Assembly: GCF_012427705.1 (NCBI RefSeq)
Contig: NZ_CP048602.1
Location: 2,108,001-2,172,000 of the forward strand
Length of the DNA: 64,000 nucleotides
Source: Vreelandella piezotolerans
Lineage (GTDB): Bacteria; Pseudomonadota; Gammaproteobacteria; Pseudomonadales; Halomonadaceae
Direction of reading: 5' to 3'
Shown: piece after piece, positions 55,768 to 64,000 of the stretch
Layout of the letters: each line of letters begins with the position of its first letter
Position numbering within the stretch: the stretch's first letter is position 1
Made by a program: the position numbers and the translations under genes
Notes under the pieces: model-generated
Told to the model about the DNA's origin: nothing
Seen by the model: the letters and a program-made list of their open reading frames with translations, nothing else
Database searches by the model: none

Positions 55768-56286
55768 TTACAACACTTTGCGATCTTCCACTTTACTATG
55801 TTCGGTGCCCGGCGGCAGCGGGTGGCCCTTGGCAAGCTCGGCACGGGTTGCCTCACGCACGTCAAGAATGCTCACTTGGTAGCGCAGTGTGTGGCCAGCC
55901 AGGGGGTGATTGGTGTCCACGGTGACGTCATCACCGTCAATGGCCAGCACGGTCACGATTTGTGGCCCCGCTTCGCCTTCCGTTTGAAAACGGCTACCGG
56001 GCTCGATGTCCGCGCCACCAAACGAAGCGCGGCTCACCTTCTGCACCAACGCTTCGTTACGCAGTCCATACGCATCCGCCGCCGTCAGCGTGACGCTCAC
56101 TTCATCGCCTGCTGTTTTACCGGCTAAATCACGCTCGAGGCCCGGCAGAATATTGTCATGACCGTGAAGGTACTCCAGCGGCTTTTGACGTGCACGGGAG
56201 TCATCCAGCACGCGGGTGCTACCATCGCTGAGCACATCGCTGAGTACGTAGTGCAAGGTCACTACCTGATGGGCGGTAATCGACAT
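55768..56286 (-). CDS. slyD: FKBP-type peptidyl-prolyl isomerase, SlyD-like
   Basis: A 172-residue cytoplasmic PPIase. FKBP core halves are at residues about 5-70 and 125-150 (VVTLHYVLSDVL; EYLHGHDNILPGLERDL; GHTLRYQVSILDVREAT), with an IF (insert-in-flap) chaperone domain in between (about 72-125: VSVTLTAADAYGLRNEAL). The long His/Cys-rich metal-binding tail of E. coli SlyD is absent; the C terminus is short and charged. It assists folding and possibly nickel-enzyme maturation, less likely without the tail. It is divergent from the ampG-like gene. Confidence 0.87.
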   Translation of the reverse strand: MSITAHQVVTLHYVLSDVLSDGSTRVLDDSRARQKPLEYLHGHDNILPGLERDLAGKTAGDEVSVTLTAADAYGLRNEALVQKVSRASFGGADIEPGSRFQTEGEAGPQIVTVLAIDGDDVTVDTNHPLAGHTLRYQVSILDVREATRAELAKGHPLPPGTEHSKVEDRKVL

Positions 56287-56418
56287 GGAAAACTCCTCTC
56301 CGGTAAGCTGTCGCCTTTGTCATGGCACGCTGACCATGAATCCTTGGCACAGTCTAACATCGTCGGGTTTTCCAGCGGGCCACGTCACCGATGTTTTCTT
56401 TCTGGAGAAGCCCCTTTC

Positions 56419-57789
56419 ATGCCCACCCCGATACCCCAGCGCAGTTGGCTGGCGGCGCTTGGCATCTACTGCAAAGCGCCCGTGATCACCATGCTGTTTT
56501 TAGGCTTTTCGGCAGGCTTGCCCTTTTTATTGGTGTTCTCGACACTCTCGGCCTGGCTGCGCAGCGACGGCGTCGACGTTGCCGCCATCGGCTTTTTCGC
56601 CTGGATTGGCATGCTCTATTCGATCAAATTCTTCTGGGCCCCGGTGGTAGACCGGCTCGCACTACCGCTACTGACCCGCGCCTTTGGGCAACGCCGGGGA
56701 TGGATGTTGCTCGCCCAAGGGATGATTGCTGCTGGCCTCATCGGGCTAGCGGGGCTAGAGCCGGTAGGCAATCTGGGTTGGGTGGCCGCCTTTGCACTGC
56801 TGGTGGCATTTGGCTCCGCTACGCAGGACATTGCCATCGATGCCTATCGTATCGAATCCGCCGATGACGATGTGCAGGCAGCCATGGCATCGACCTACAT
56901 CATCGGTTATCGCGGCGGACTGTTAGCAGCGGGCGCCGGGGCGCTCTACGTGGCCTCGGCGGTTTCGTGGCACGCGGCGTATCTGACCATGGCGGCGCTG
57001 GTGGGCATTGGCGTGATGACCGTGTTGATTCGCCCCGAACCCAAGCGGGCCTCGTTAAACGTGCAGCTCATCCATGAACCCAAAGTACGCGCCTTCATTC
57101 GTGCCAGCCGGGGGCAGCCTAAAACACTGCGACGTTTGGGGGCCTGGGCCATTGGCGCTATCGTTTGCCCGTTTACCGATTTCTTTCGTCGCTTCGGCGT
57201 GAAAGCGATCGCTCTTTTAATCTTCATTGCCGTGTTTCGTATCAGCGACTTGGCCATGGCCTCCATGGCCAATCCGCTCTATATCGACCTGGGCTTTTCG
57301 CTGGCGACCATTGCTAACGTCACCAATGTGTTTGGGATCGCCATGAGTATCACAGGGGGGATTTTGGGGGGACTGCTAGTCGCCCGGTACGGTATTGGAG
57401 CGCTGTTGATAGTGGGTGCGGGGCTGGTGATGATCACCAACCTATTGTTTGCAGTGCTCGCGCTGGTCGGTAACCAGCTACCCATGCTGGTGGTGACGAT
57501 CATCGGCGATAATCTGGCCAACGGATTGGCAAGTGCCGTGTTTATCGCGTTCTTGTCGAGCTTGACCTCGCGCGCCTATACCGCCACACAATACGCGTTG
57601 TTTTCATCGCTAATGACACTACCGGGGAAATTCCTGAGCGGCTTTGGCGGCATCGTGGTGAGCGCTCAAGGCTATCCAACGTTTTTCGTCATCGCGACGC
57701 TGCTTGGCTTGCCTGCCATCGTGCTGGCGATATGGATAAGCCGCGACAAGCAGCTGGTGGCCGCTCCGACGAGCGGCGCACGTGATTAG
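56419..57789 (+). CDS. ampG: AmpG-family muropeptide permease (MFS)
   Basis: A 456-residue MFS transporter with about 12-14 helices. The AmpG signatures are seen early (FLGFSAGLPFLLVFSTLSAWL, SIKFFWAPVVDRL) and in the middle (GSATQDIAIDAYRIESA). GGAGAAG precedes the ATG at 56419; an upstream in-frame extension crosses the slyD start and is rejected. AmpG imports GlcNAc-anhydroMurNAc peptides for cell-wall recycling. The lytic transglycosylase gene at 48410 would supply such products. Confidence 0.93.
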   Translation: MPTPIPQRSWLAALGIYCKAPVITMLFLGFSAGLPFLLVFSTLSAWLRSDGVDVAAIGFFAWIGMLYSIKFFWAPVVDRLALPLLTRAFGQRRGWMLLAQGMIAAGLIGLAGLEPVGNLGWVAAFALLVAFGSATQDIAIDAYRIESADDDVQAAMASTYIIGYRGGLLAAGAGALYVASAVSWHAAYLTMAALVGIGVMTVLIRPEPKRASLNVQLIHEPKVRAFIRASRGQPKTLRRLGAWAIGAIVCPFTDFFRRFGVKAIALLIFIAVFRISDLAMASMANPLYIDLGFSLATIANVTNVFGIAMSITGGILGGLLVARYGIGALLIVGAGLVMITNLLFAVLALVGNQLPMLVVTIIGDNLANGLASAVFIAFLSSLTSRAYTATQYALFSSLMTLPGKFLSGFGGIVVSAQGYPTFFVIATLLGLPAIVLAIWISRDKQLVAAPTSGARD

Positions 57790-57816
57790 CCGCTCGTCCA
57801 ACGAGACCAGCCGTCA

Positions 57817-59637
57817 TCAGCAGTGAGTGGCCAGCCACTCCAGCGCCCCAGGCGTTGTGCGCCACTGGTCACGCATCAGCGTACGATACTGCCACGCTTC
57901 CGCCCGTGAACCCGGGTCCACTTGGCCATCGGCATGGGGCATGGAAGGCCTCGGATTCTCGGCGCAAATCATGTCCAGCGCGTGGCGATTATGGGCCTTG
58001 ACGGCTTGAATGGCCAACTCCGCCGCGTCTTGCTGGCCTAAACGATAAAGCGCGAGCGTGCGTCCCATGAGCAGCCCCAGCAACAGTGAGCCATCGTCTT
58101 TCTGGGGCTCTTCGGTCAGCGCCAGCGCTTCTGCGTTACGGTCGTCGCGTAGCAATTGATCGAGCACCAGTTCTCTCAAACCCAAACTGTCCTCTTGATC
58201 GATGGTCAGCAGTTCTTCGGCCAGCTCTCGGGAGTGCTGGCGAGCGCCGCGCTCCATGCCTACCACCAGCGCCAAACCGGTGCGCAGCAAAATGGCGTTA
58301 TCGGCATCGTCCCAGCATAGGCTGCCTTCGCCAGCCGCGCGCGCCTGTTCCAACCAGCGTGACAACCGCAGGGCCAGCGGCTCCAGCAACGACGGCGCCA
58401 TCCACGGCAAGCTGCCGAAGCGGCTGGTCAGTGCCAACGTCAGGTCTTGCACCACCTGAGGGGCGTCTAGCCACTCCGGATGTGCGCACAACGCCGACAT
58501 CCACTCCACGGCATTGCCCCAAGGATCGTCACGGAAGCCCAGGGCCACGTCCTCGTCTACCATGACCTGGAACTGCTCGTGCCAGGCAGCAAACAGCGTC
58601 TCTTCACGAGCCGAGGTGGTGTAAAGCAACCGTCCCGAGTCCGGATCCTGCTCGATCGAAAGCTTTGGCGCCACGGGCAGCGCGGCCAACAGCGCTTGGA
58701 GGGAGACCAGCGGCGTGGCCATGTCCTCTTCGGCACTCAAGAGCTGATCGGCCAGCGTGGCACCCGGGTTATCCGCCAAAGCGGCCAAGAAGTCGAGCTG
58801 GTCTTCCTCCAGATCACCCTGACGTACCAAGCGGCGATACCAAAAGTTGGCACGCTCTTTAGCCTCGGCCTCATGGCCTTCGTGGAGCAGCAGCATGGCT
58901 TCGATATACGCCAGCGTTGGAGAATCGGGCAGCGCCTGTTGGGCTTTCACGAATGCCGCCCGGGCGCTGTCTAGATCATCGTTATCCAAGTGCATCAAGC
59001 ATAGCCGCTCCAGGGCGACGCCACGCAGGAAGAGCGGCCCACGCTCCATGACGTCGTCCAGTAAATCGGCGCGCTTGCGAGTAAAACCGCGCTCTTGGTA
59101 GATATCCAACAGAATCTCGAAAGCGGGCTCGGCTTGCTCAGGCAGGCGCGACCAGTCGCTGCCATCGAACAGCGACTCCAAAATCTGCATAGAGCGGCCC
59201 GTTTGACCACTCTCAGCGGCAATTAATCCCGCTTCCAGCAGGGCTTGCGCCGGTGCCTGCTGGCTCTCCAGCGCAGCTTTCAGCGTGGCGCCCTTCCACT
59301 CGCGCAGCGACAGCATCCACATCATCTGCTCGGGAATGTCCGTTGGAAACTCGACGCGGTAGCAGCACTGCTTGTATTTGCGCCCTGAATCGCACCAGCA
59401 AGGCTCGTTGCGACCTGGCGTCGCCAAGGGTTCGCAGGCAAAATTCAACCTTTCCAAGGGTGTCTGCGACCATAGAATGGGCGCCAAGGCTTGTGCTGTC
59501 GCCACGTTATCGTTGAAGCAGGCAGCGCCTTGGTCACGCACCCAGGTCATGAAATCGGGATAGTGTTCCTGCTGCCTGATTGCCGAGAGTGCCCCTGAGG
59601 CAAATCCCAGCAGTTGATCGACCCATACCGCTAGCAT
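57817..59637 (-). CDS. SEC-C motif protein with TPR-like repeats
   Basis: A 606-residue protein. A helical N-terminal domain is followed at residues about 75-95 by a SEC-C zinc motif (GRNEPCWCDSGRKYKQCC: C-x-C ... C-C), then by helical TPR-like repeats to the end. The zinc motif is the one found at the SecA C terminus and in many uncharacterised proteins. The start is probably the third ATG (MLAVWVDQL), which has GGAG six bases ahead; two earlier ATG codons lie within five codons. No catalytic domain is visible. It is a stand-alone gene, convergent with ampG. Confidence 0.8.
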   Translation of the reverse strand: MLAVWVDQLLGFASGALSAIRQQEHYPDFMTWVRDQGAACFNDNVATAQALAPILWSQTPLERLNFACEPLATPGRNEPCWCDSGRKYKQCCYRVEFPTDIPEQMMWMLSLREWKGATLKAALESQQAPAQALLEAGLIAAESGQTGRSMQILESLFDGSDWSRLPEQAEPAFEILLDIYQERGFTRKRADLLDDVMERGPLFLRGVALERLCLMHLDNDDLDSARAAFVKAQQALPDSPTLAYIEAMLLLHEGHEAEAKERANFWYRRLVRQGDLEEDQLDFLAALADNPGATLADQLLSAEEDMATPLVSLQALLAALPVAPKLSIEQDPDSGRLLYTTSAREETLFAAWHEQFQVMVDEDVALGFRDDPWGNAVEWMSALCAHPEWLDAPQVVQDLTLALTSRFGSLPWMAPSLLEPLALRLSRWLEQARAAGEGSLCWDDADNAILLRTGLALVVGMERGARQHSRELAEELLTIDQEDSLGLRELVLDQLLRDDRNAEALALTEEPQKDDGSLLLGLLMGRTLALYRLGQQDAAELAIQAVKAHNRHALDMICAENPRPSMPHADGQVDPGSRAEAWQYRTLMRDQWRTTPGALEWLATHC

Positions 59638-59780
59638 TGCCATCTCCAACACGTTGATCGGTCACCGACTATTCGGCGGCATAGTCTAACACGGTCGATG
59701 CGCCACACGCAGGAGGATTGGCCCTCGCCCCTGGTCCTGCTAGTGTAACGACAACGATGCTAGACAAGAGCGACGACGCG

Positions 59781-60377
59781 ATGAACGATCTTCAGCTAAT
59801 CACTCGCCAGGGACGCGCCATAGCCCCTCACCTACACGCGTTGGCGCGGCTGCGCATCCAGGTCTTTCACGACTACCCTTACCTTTACGAAGGTGATCTG
59901 GACTACGAGGCAGATTACCTGGGCCGCTACGCAGACAATCCGGCCAGTTTGTTCGTGCTCGCTTTCGATGGTGAACGCCTCGTGGGGGCCTCCACGGGCC
60001 AACCGCTGGTCAACGAGGTGGAGGCATTTCGTCAGCCTTTCGAAACGGCGGGCATCGCCCCCATCGGTGTCTTTTATTACGGCGAGTCGGTGCTGTTACA
60101 CGACTATCGTGGTCAAGGCATTGGCAAAGCGTTCATGCAAACCCGGGAAGCTCATGCCAAGGCTCGAGGATTCGAAACGGCGGCCTTTTGCGCCGTCGAG
60201 CGCGAGGTCGATCATCCTGACAAACCGCCAGCATATGCACCGCTGAACGGCTTTTGGAAGAGCCAAGGCTACCAGCGCTACCCAAACCTGCGGGCACTCT
60301 TTGCCTGGAAAGATCGCGGCCATGACCAGGAGACCGAAAAGACCCTGGTGTTCTGGCTCAAGCCATTGACGAGCTGA
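59781..60377 (+). CDS. GNAT-family N-acetyltransferase
   Basis: A 198-residue GNAT protein. The acetyl-CoA-binding motif A reads GESVLLHDYRGQGIGKAFMQ (R/Q-G-x-G-I-G), around residues 118-137. N-terminal ARLRIQVFHDYPYLYEG and C-terminal NGFWKSQGYQRYP fit one subgroup of unassigned GNATs. The substrate cannot be predicted. The start MNDLQLITRQGR is chosen by homology to domain length; upstream in-frame ATGs at 59757 and 59718 are possible. It converges tightly on the UbiB-like gene (six bases between the stops). Confidence 0.85.
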   Translation: MNDLQLITRQGRAIAPHLHALARLRIQVFHDYPYLYEGDLDYEADYLGRYADNPASLFVLAFDGERLVGASTGQPLVNEVEAFRQPFETAGIAPIGVFYYGESVLLHDYRGQGIGKAFMQTREAHAKARGFETAAFCAVEREVDHPDKPPAYAPLNGFWKSQGYQRYPNLRALFAWKDRGHDQETEKTLVFWLKPLTS

Positions 60378-60383
60378 TACGGC

Positions 60384-61634
60384 TCATGCCGAACCTCTAG
60401 CCCAGCGCAGCAGCGGCTCGGTGCGTCCATGCATGTCCAAACGCGCCTTCAAGCGCACCAGATTCCAGTAGTGGCCATTGAGCGCACGTGAGAGCAGAAG
60501 CGTATCTGCCGGTGGCTGCAGGCGGTCCATGGCCGCCCATACTTTAGGAGTGAGTTCCCGCAAGCGGCGGTGAACGCGCACGTCGCTAAAATCCTGCTCG
60601 CCGGGCGCGAACAGCGGCGTAATGCACTCGGCGGATTCCCGATATAGTGCCAGCGGCGCCCCTTGGCCCTGGCGGCCGCCCATCTTCATTAGCGCCTCAT
60701 CCATGGCCAGCGGGTCTCGAGCCAGGGTGGCATCCAGTAGCTGCATCATGGCTTTGAGCCGCGCTTCGGGGACGGGGATCACCGCACCTAGATCGTAAAT
60801 CACCAAACGGCCCTGGTCGTCGCAAGCGAAGTTACCCGCATGGGGATCGGCGTGCAGTTCACGGTAGGTAAACAGCTCTTCGGTGATCCAATCTGCCAGT
60901 GCCACCGCCACCTTTTGCCGTGTAGCGTCGTCGGCACTTTCTAAATCGCGCAGCGGCGTGCCGTCGACAAAGCGCATGGCCAGCACGTGCTGGCCAGAGA
61001 GTTCAAAAAGCGGCTCAGGGATCACCAGCGCGGGATTATCACGGTAGCGCTCCCGGTAGCGAGCCAGCGCCTCGGCCTCGGCGTGGTAATCCAGCTCGTC
61101 ACGCAGGCCCGCCGCCAGCTCCTCGAACAGCGCATCCAGCCGTGCTTGGGGCACCTTGAACCAGCGCCCCAGCCCCATGATGCGCTTGACTTGCTTTAGA
61201 TCGCTCTCCAACACGTCGGCAAGGCCGGGATACTGCACTTTGAGCACCACCGTCTCGCCGTCTAGCGTGACCGCTTTATGAACCTGCCCCATGGAGGCAC
61301 TGGCAAAGGGGCGCTCTTCGATCTCATGGAAGTGCTGGTCGATATCGCCGTACTGGAGCACCAGCGCCTCGTGAATCTTAGTCCAGGGCATGGGTTCAGC
61401 CTGACGCTGTAGACGCGCCAGCTCGTTGGCAAGATCGGGTGGCAGCAGGTCATCCCACTGGGACATGATTTGCGCCAGCTTCATGGCCGGGCCCTTCAAT
61501 TCCGAAAGCCCTTCGAAAAGCGCCTCGCCCAGCGACCGCCAATCCGCTTGGCCTCCCAGCCGCGTTTTAAGCAAAGCCCCACCCGTGCGGGCACCCAGCC
61601 CAAATAACCGTCGTGTTCTACCGCGCTCGCGCAT
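60384..61634 (-). CDS. ABC1/UbiB-family atypical kinase
   Basis: A 416-residue ABC1 (ADCK/UbiB) family protein. The KxGQ-like motif reads PAMKLAQIMSQWDDLLP (K-L-A-Q variant), and the Ala-rich loop is FASASMGQVHKAV in place of the usual P-loop. VLKVQYPGLADVLESDLKQV and the catalytic/metal loops HADPHAGNF and VIYDLGAVI are intact. No C-terminal membrane anchors are seen, unlike E. coli UbiB. Members support ubiquinone synthesis or lipid handling; this second-type, soluble form is not clearly UbiB itself. Confidence 0.88.
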   Translation of the reverse strand: MRERGRTRRLFGLGARTGGALLKTRLGGQADWRSLGEALFEGLSELKGPAMKLAQIMSQWDDLLPPDLANELARLQRQAEPMPWTKIHEALVLQYGDIDQHFHEIEERPFASASMGQVHKAVTLDGETVVLKVQYPGLADVLESDLKQVKRIMGLGRWFKVPQARLDALFEELAAGLRDELDYHAEAEALARYRERYRDNPALVIPEPLFELSGQHVLAMRFVDGTPLRDLESADDATRQKVAVALADWITEELFTYRELHADPHAGNFACDDQGRLVIYDLGAVIPVPEARLKAMMQLLDATLARDPLAMDEALMKMGGRQGQGAPLALYRESAECITPLFAPGEQDFSDVRVHRRLRELTPKVWAAMDRLQPPADTLLLSRALNGHYWNLVRLKARLDMHGRTEPLLRWARGSA

Positions 61635-61820
61635 GAACTTGACCTCTTAAGATTTAGTATCAGCTTACTCAATTCGCTAATTTTATACAAAAACTATACG
61701 CCAAAATTTTACGCGACACCCTTCGAGTAGCTGTATAAATTTTCACGCCTCACGCCCAACCGCCGGGCGGCTTCTGCTACCATGACCCTCTGTCGAAGAC
61801 CGCTGCCAGGGCCCTACCGT

Positions 61821-63800
61821 ATGCGCTTGATTATCGCCGAGAAACCCAGCCTCGCCCGTGCCATTGCCGACGCCCTGCCCGGTGGCGGCAAGCGCCAGGA
61901 AGGCGCGATTGTGTGCGGCGATACCACGGTGACTTGGTGTTTGGGTCACTTGCTGGAGCAAGCCCCACCTGAAGCCTACGACCCTGCCGATAAACAGTGG
62001 CGCCTCGACCGGCTGCCCATCGTGCCCGGCACATGGCAACTCGCCCCGCGCCCCAAAGCCCGCAGCCAGCTCGCGGTGATTCGCAAACTGATCAAACAGG
62101 CGACCAGCGTGGTGCACGCAGGCGATCCAGACCGTGAAGGTCAACTCCTGGTGCAAGAGGTGATCGAACATTTGAAGTACCGTGGCCCGGTGCAGCGGCT
62201 TTTAATTAGCGACCTCAACCGCCCAGCGGTCAGCCGAGCGCTAGCCAGCCTGCGGTCGAATGCTGAGTTTCAGCCGCTGTTTCAGGCCGCCCAGGCTCGC
62301 TCCCGGGCCGATTGGCTATACGGCATCAACCTGACGCGCGCTTGGACGCTCACCGGCCGCCAGGCCGGGCACGATGGCGTGCTCTCGGTGGGCCGGGTAC
62401 AAACCCCGGTGCTGGGGCTGATCGTGCGGCGAGACAACAGCATCCGCGACTTCAAGCCCTACCCGTTCTACCCGCTTTGGGTAGATTTACAGGTGGCGCA
62501 GGGGCAGCTGCGCGCGTGGTGGGCACCGAAAGCCCATCAACCGCTGGATGATCAAGGCCGACTGACGGACCGCACGCCCGCTGATGCACTGGCCGCCCAG
62601 CTCCCCGGCACGCATGGTACACTCAGCAGTCTAGAGCAGCAGGAGAAACGCCAAGCGCCCCCGCTACCCTACTCGCTCTCAGCCCTCCAGGTTGATGCCG
62701 CCCGTCGACACGGGCTTTCCGCCCAGATGGTGCTGGATATTTGTCAGCGGCTTTATGAACAGCACAAGCTGATTACCTACCCTCGCTCCGACTGCCGCTA
62801 CTTGCCCGAGGAGCACCTGGCGCTTGCCCAGCGCAGCCTAAGTGGTGCTTGCCAGAATGACGACATGTTACGAGGATGGCTCGACGGGGCCGACTTCACC
62901 CTGCGCTCGAAAGCCTGGAACGACAAGCAGGTAGGCGCGCACCACGCGTTGGCTCCGACGGGAAAACCCGCCGATGTCAGCCAGCTTTCCGCTACCGAAG
63001 CCCATGTATTTCGGCTGATCGTGCGCAACGTCATGGCGCAGTTCTACCGTCCGCTGCGCACCTTCGAAGTGAAAGCCGAGTTCACTCTGCTAAACGAAGT
63101 CTTTCGCGCCCGCGGGCAAAGCATTCTCGACCCTGGCTGGAAGCCGCTGTTCACCACCCGCGAAGAAGCCCCGCCGCTGCCGCCGCTCACCCAAGGCGAG
63201 GCCTGCCAGGTCCTTGGCACAGGCGTGGAAGAGAAAGAAACCCGGCCGCCGGAGCCGTTCACCGATGCCAGCCTGATCAAAGCGATGATGAACATTGGCC
63301 GCTACGTGGAGGATCCAGAGGTGCGCCGTACGCTGCGTGACACCGATGGCCTGGGTACCGAAGCCACTCGCGCTGGCATCATCGAAACCCTGGTACAGCG
63401 AGGCTACTTGGTGCGACAGCAAAAAGCCCTACGCGCCACCAAACTCGGCTGCGCGCTCATCGCCGCCCTGCCCAGCGCCGTCAGCTCGCCGGAACGTACC
63501 GCCCTTTGGGAGCAGCGCCTGCGGGCCATTTCCGAACAGCAAGACGACCCCAACGCCTTTCAACACGCGCTGCTAGAAGACCTACGCGCGCTGCTCGGCC
63601 AAAGCGACGCGGCCAAACTGCGCCACAGCCTACAAAACGCACAAGGCGAGGCGGCTAGCCCCGCCAAACGCAGCGGTACTTCTAAGAAAAGCTATACGCG
63701 ACGTAAAAGTACTGGCAACAAGAGTACCGGCAGTAAGAAAACCACGGGGAGCCGCAGCAGTGCGGCGGGGAAGCGGCGAACCAAGAAAGCAACGGTCTAG
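61821..63800 (+). CDS. topB: DNA topoisomerase III
   Basis: A 659-residue type IA topoisomerase (E. coli TopB 653). Start MRLIIAEKPSLARAIADALP; the Toprim domain continues with HAGDPDREGQLLVQEV. The active-site Tyr lies in LITYPRSDCRYLPEEH around residue 320. Other marks are GVLSVGRVQTPVLGLIVRRD and DTDGLGTEATRAGIIETL. It decatenates and relaxes negatively supercoiled DNA through single-strand passage. The last 40 residues form a Lys/Ser/Thr-rich basic tail with near-repeats (KSTGNKSTGSKKTTGSR), probably for DNA binding. Confidence 0.97.
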   Translation: MRLIIAEKPSLARAIADALPGGGKRQEGAIVCGDTTVTWCLGHLLEQAPPEAYDPADKQWRLDRLPIVPGTWQLAPRPKARSQLAVIRKLIKQATSVVHAGDPDREGQLLVQEVIEHLKYRGPVQRLLISDLNRPAVSRALASLRSNAEFQPLFQAAQARSRADWLYGINLTRAWTLTGRQAGHDGVLSVGRVQTPVLGLIVRRDNSIRDFKPYPFYPLWVDLQVAQGQLRAWWAPKAHQPLDDQGRLTDRTPADALAAQLPGTHGTLSSLEQQEKRQAPPLPYSLSALQVDAARRHGLSAQMVLDICQRLYEQHKLITYPRSDCRYLPEEHLALAQRSLSGACQNDDMLRGWLDGADFTLRSKAWNDKQVGAHHALAPTGKPADVSQLSATEAHVFRLIVRNVMAQFYRPLRTFEVKAEFTLLNEVFRARGQSILDPGWKPLFTTREEAPPLPPLTQGEACQVLGTGVEEKETRPPEPFTDASLIKAMMNIGRYVEDPEVRRTLRDTDGLGTEATRAGIIETLVQRGYLVRQQKALRATKLGCALIAALPSAVSSPERTALWEQRLRAISEQQDDPNAFQHALLEDLRALLGQSDAAKLRHSLQNAQGEAASPAKRSGTSKKSYTRRKSTGNKSTGSKKTTGSRSSAAGKRRTKKATV

Positions 63801-63824
63801 GCACTCCCGCCTGGCGATGCGTTG

Positions 63825-64000
63825 CTACAAAAACCACCAAACTACCAGAAGCAGCGCGTAAACGATCAGCGATATGAGTGTGACAAGGCCAAATAAGCAT
63901 ACTTTTCTGTCTTTGAACACAGCGCCATTTTCGCCCTCTAACGCTTTCGCTCGATCAGCAAATTGTTTGTATTGCCAGCTTGCTGATAACTCGAAGATTG
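63825..64000 (-). CDS. Small membrane protein, C-terminal part
   Basis: A minus-strand frame open to the window edge encodes 57 residues ending at TAG (63825-63827). A charged stretch (QYKQFADRAKALEGENG) precedes one strongly hydrophobic helix (LFGLVTLISLIVYALLLVVW) that reaches the C terminus WWFL. It looks like a tail-anchored or small single-pass membrane protein. I do not recognise the family; the N terminus is missing. Confidence 0.55.
   Translation of the reverse strand, partial: IFELSASWQYKQFADRAKALEGENGAVFKDRKVCLFGLVTLISLIVYALLLVVWWFL

Overview
The window looks like chromosomal DNA of a halophilic gammaproteobacterium, most likely Halomonas or a close relative. Supporting signs are a choline-to-glycine-betaine operon, a GlpSTPQUV-type glycerol ABC importer in place of GlpF, and a moderately GC-rich host background with gammaproteobacterial housekeeping genes (proS, nfo, slyD, topB, ubiB-like, ffs, tRNA-Met). 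Identity is inferred from protein resemblance only.

Positions 1-14,566 are one end of a Tn7-like transposon. Its terminal repeats lie about 23 bp past the 3' end of the 4.5S RNA gene ffs. From that end inward, all on the minus strand, come tnsA, tnsB and tnsC, an XRE regulator, and a type 1 BREX phage-defence operon: brxA, brxB, brxC, a Schlafen/AlbA_2 ATP-binding protein, and pglX running off the window. tnsB is split by an IS5-family element (4-bp target duplication) and tnsA by an ISL3-family element (perfect 8-bp target duplication). Removing each element restores an intact reading frame, so this is a recently immobilised transposon holding a defence island. The distal end, where TniQ/TnsD and any CRISPR-Cas genes would be, is not in the window.

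Positions 14,590-14,812 hold ffs and tRNA-Met. Positions 14,917-19,879 are the osmoprotectant locus: an orphan choline-binding protein (betX-like) divergent from betI-betB-betA, with a BetI-type operator between. Then come fadE and the glycerol regulon: glpSTPQUV, glpD, and on the other strand glpR and glpK. The GlpS/GlpT ATPase pair shows complementary loss of catalytic motifs.

Positions 34,241-46,415 hold an SLC13-type transporter, a three-gene acyl-CoA operon (two crotonases and an ADP-forming CoA ligase) divergent from an RpiR regulator, a quinone oxidoreductase, ugpQ, nfo, an XRE-cupin regulator divergent from a BenE-type permease with twin operators, and a small lipoprotein.

Positions 46,667-64,000 hold proS and a lytic transglycosylase. 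They are followed by an unusual envelope cluster: a cupredoxin-like protein, a GGDEF/EAL protein, a DUF3034 outer-membrane protein and a truncated-haemoglobin lipoprotein, meeting head-on a molybdopterin-fold exported protein and a diguanylate cyclase. After that come a CcoM-like microprotein, slyD-type PPIase, ampG, a SEC-C protein, a GNAT, a UbiB/ABC1 protein, topB and the end of a small membrane protein. I saw no CRISPR array.
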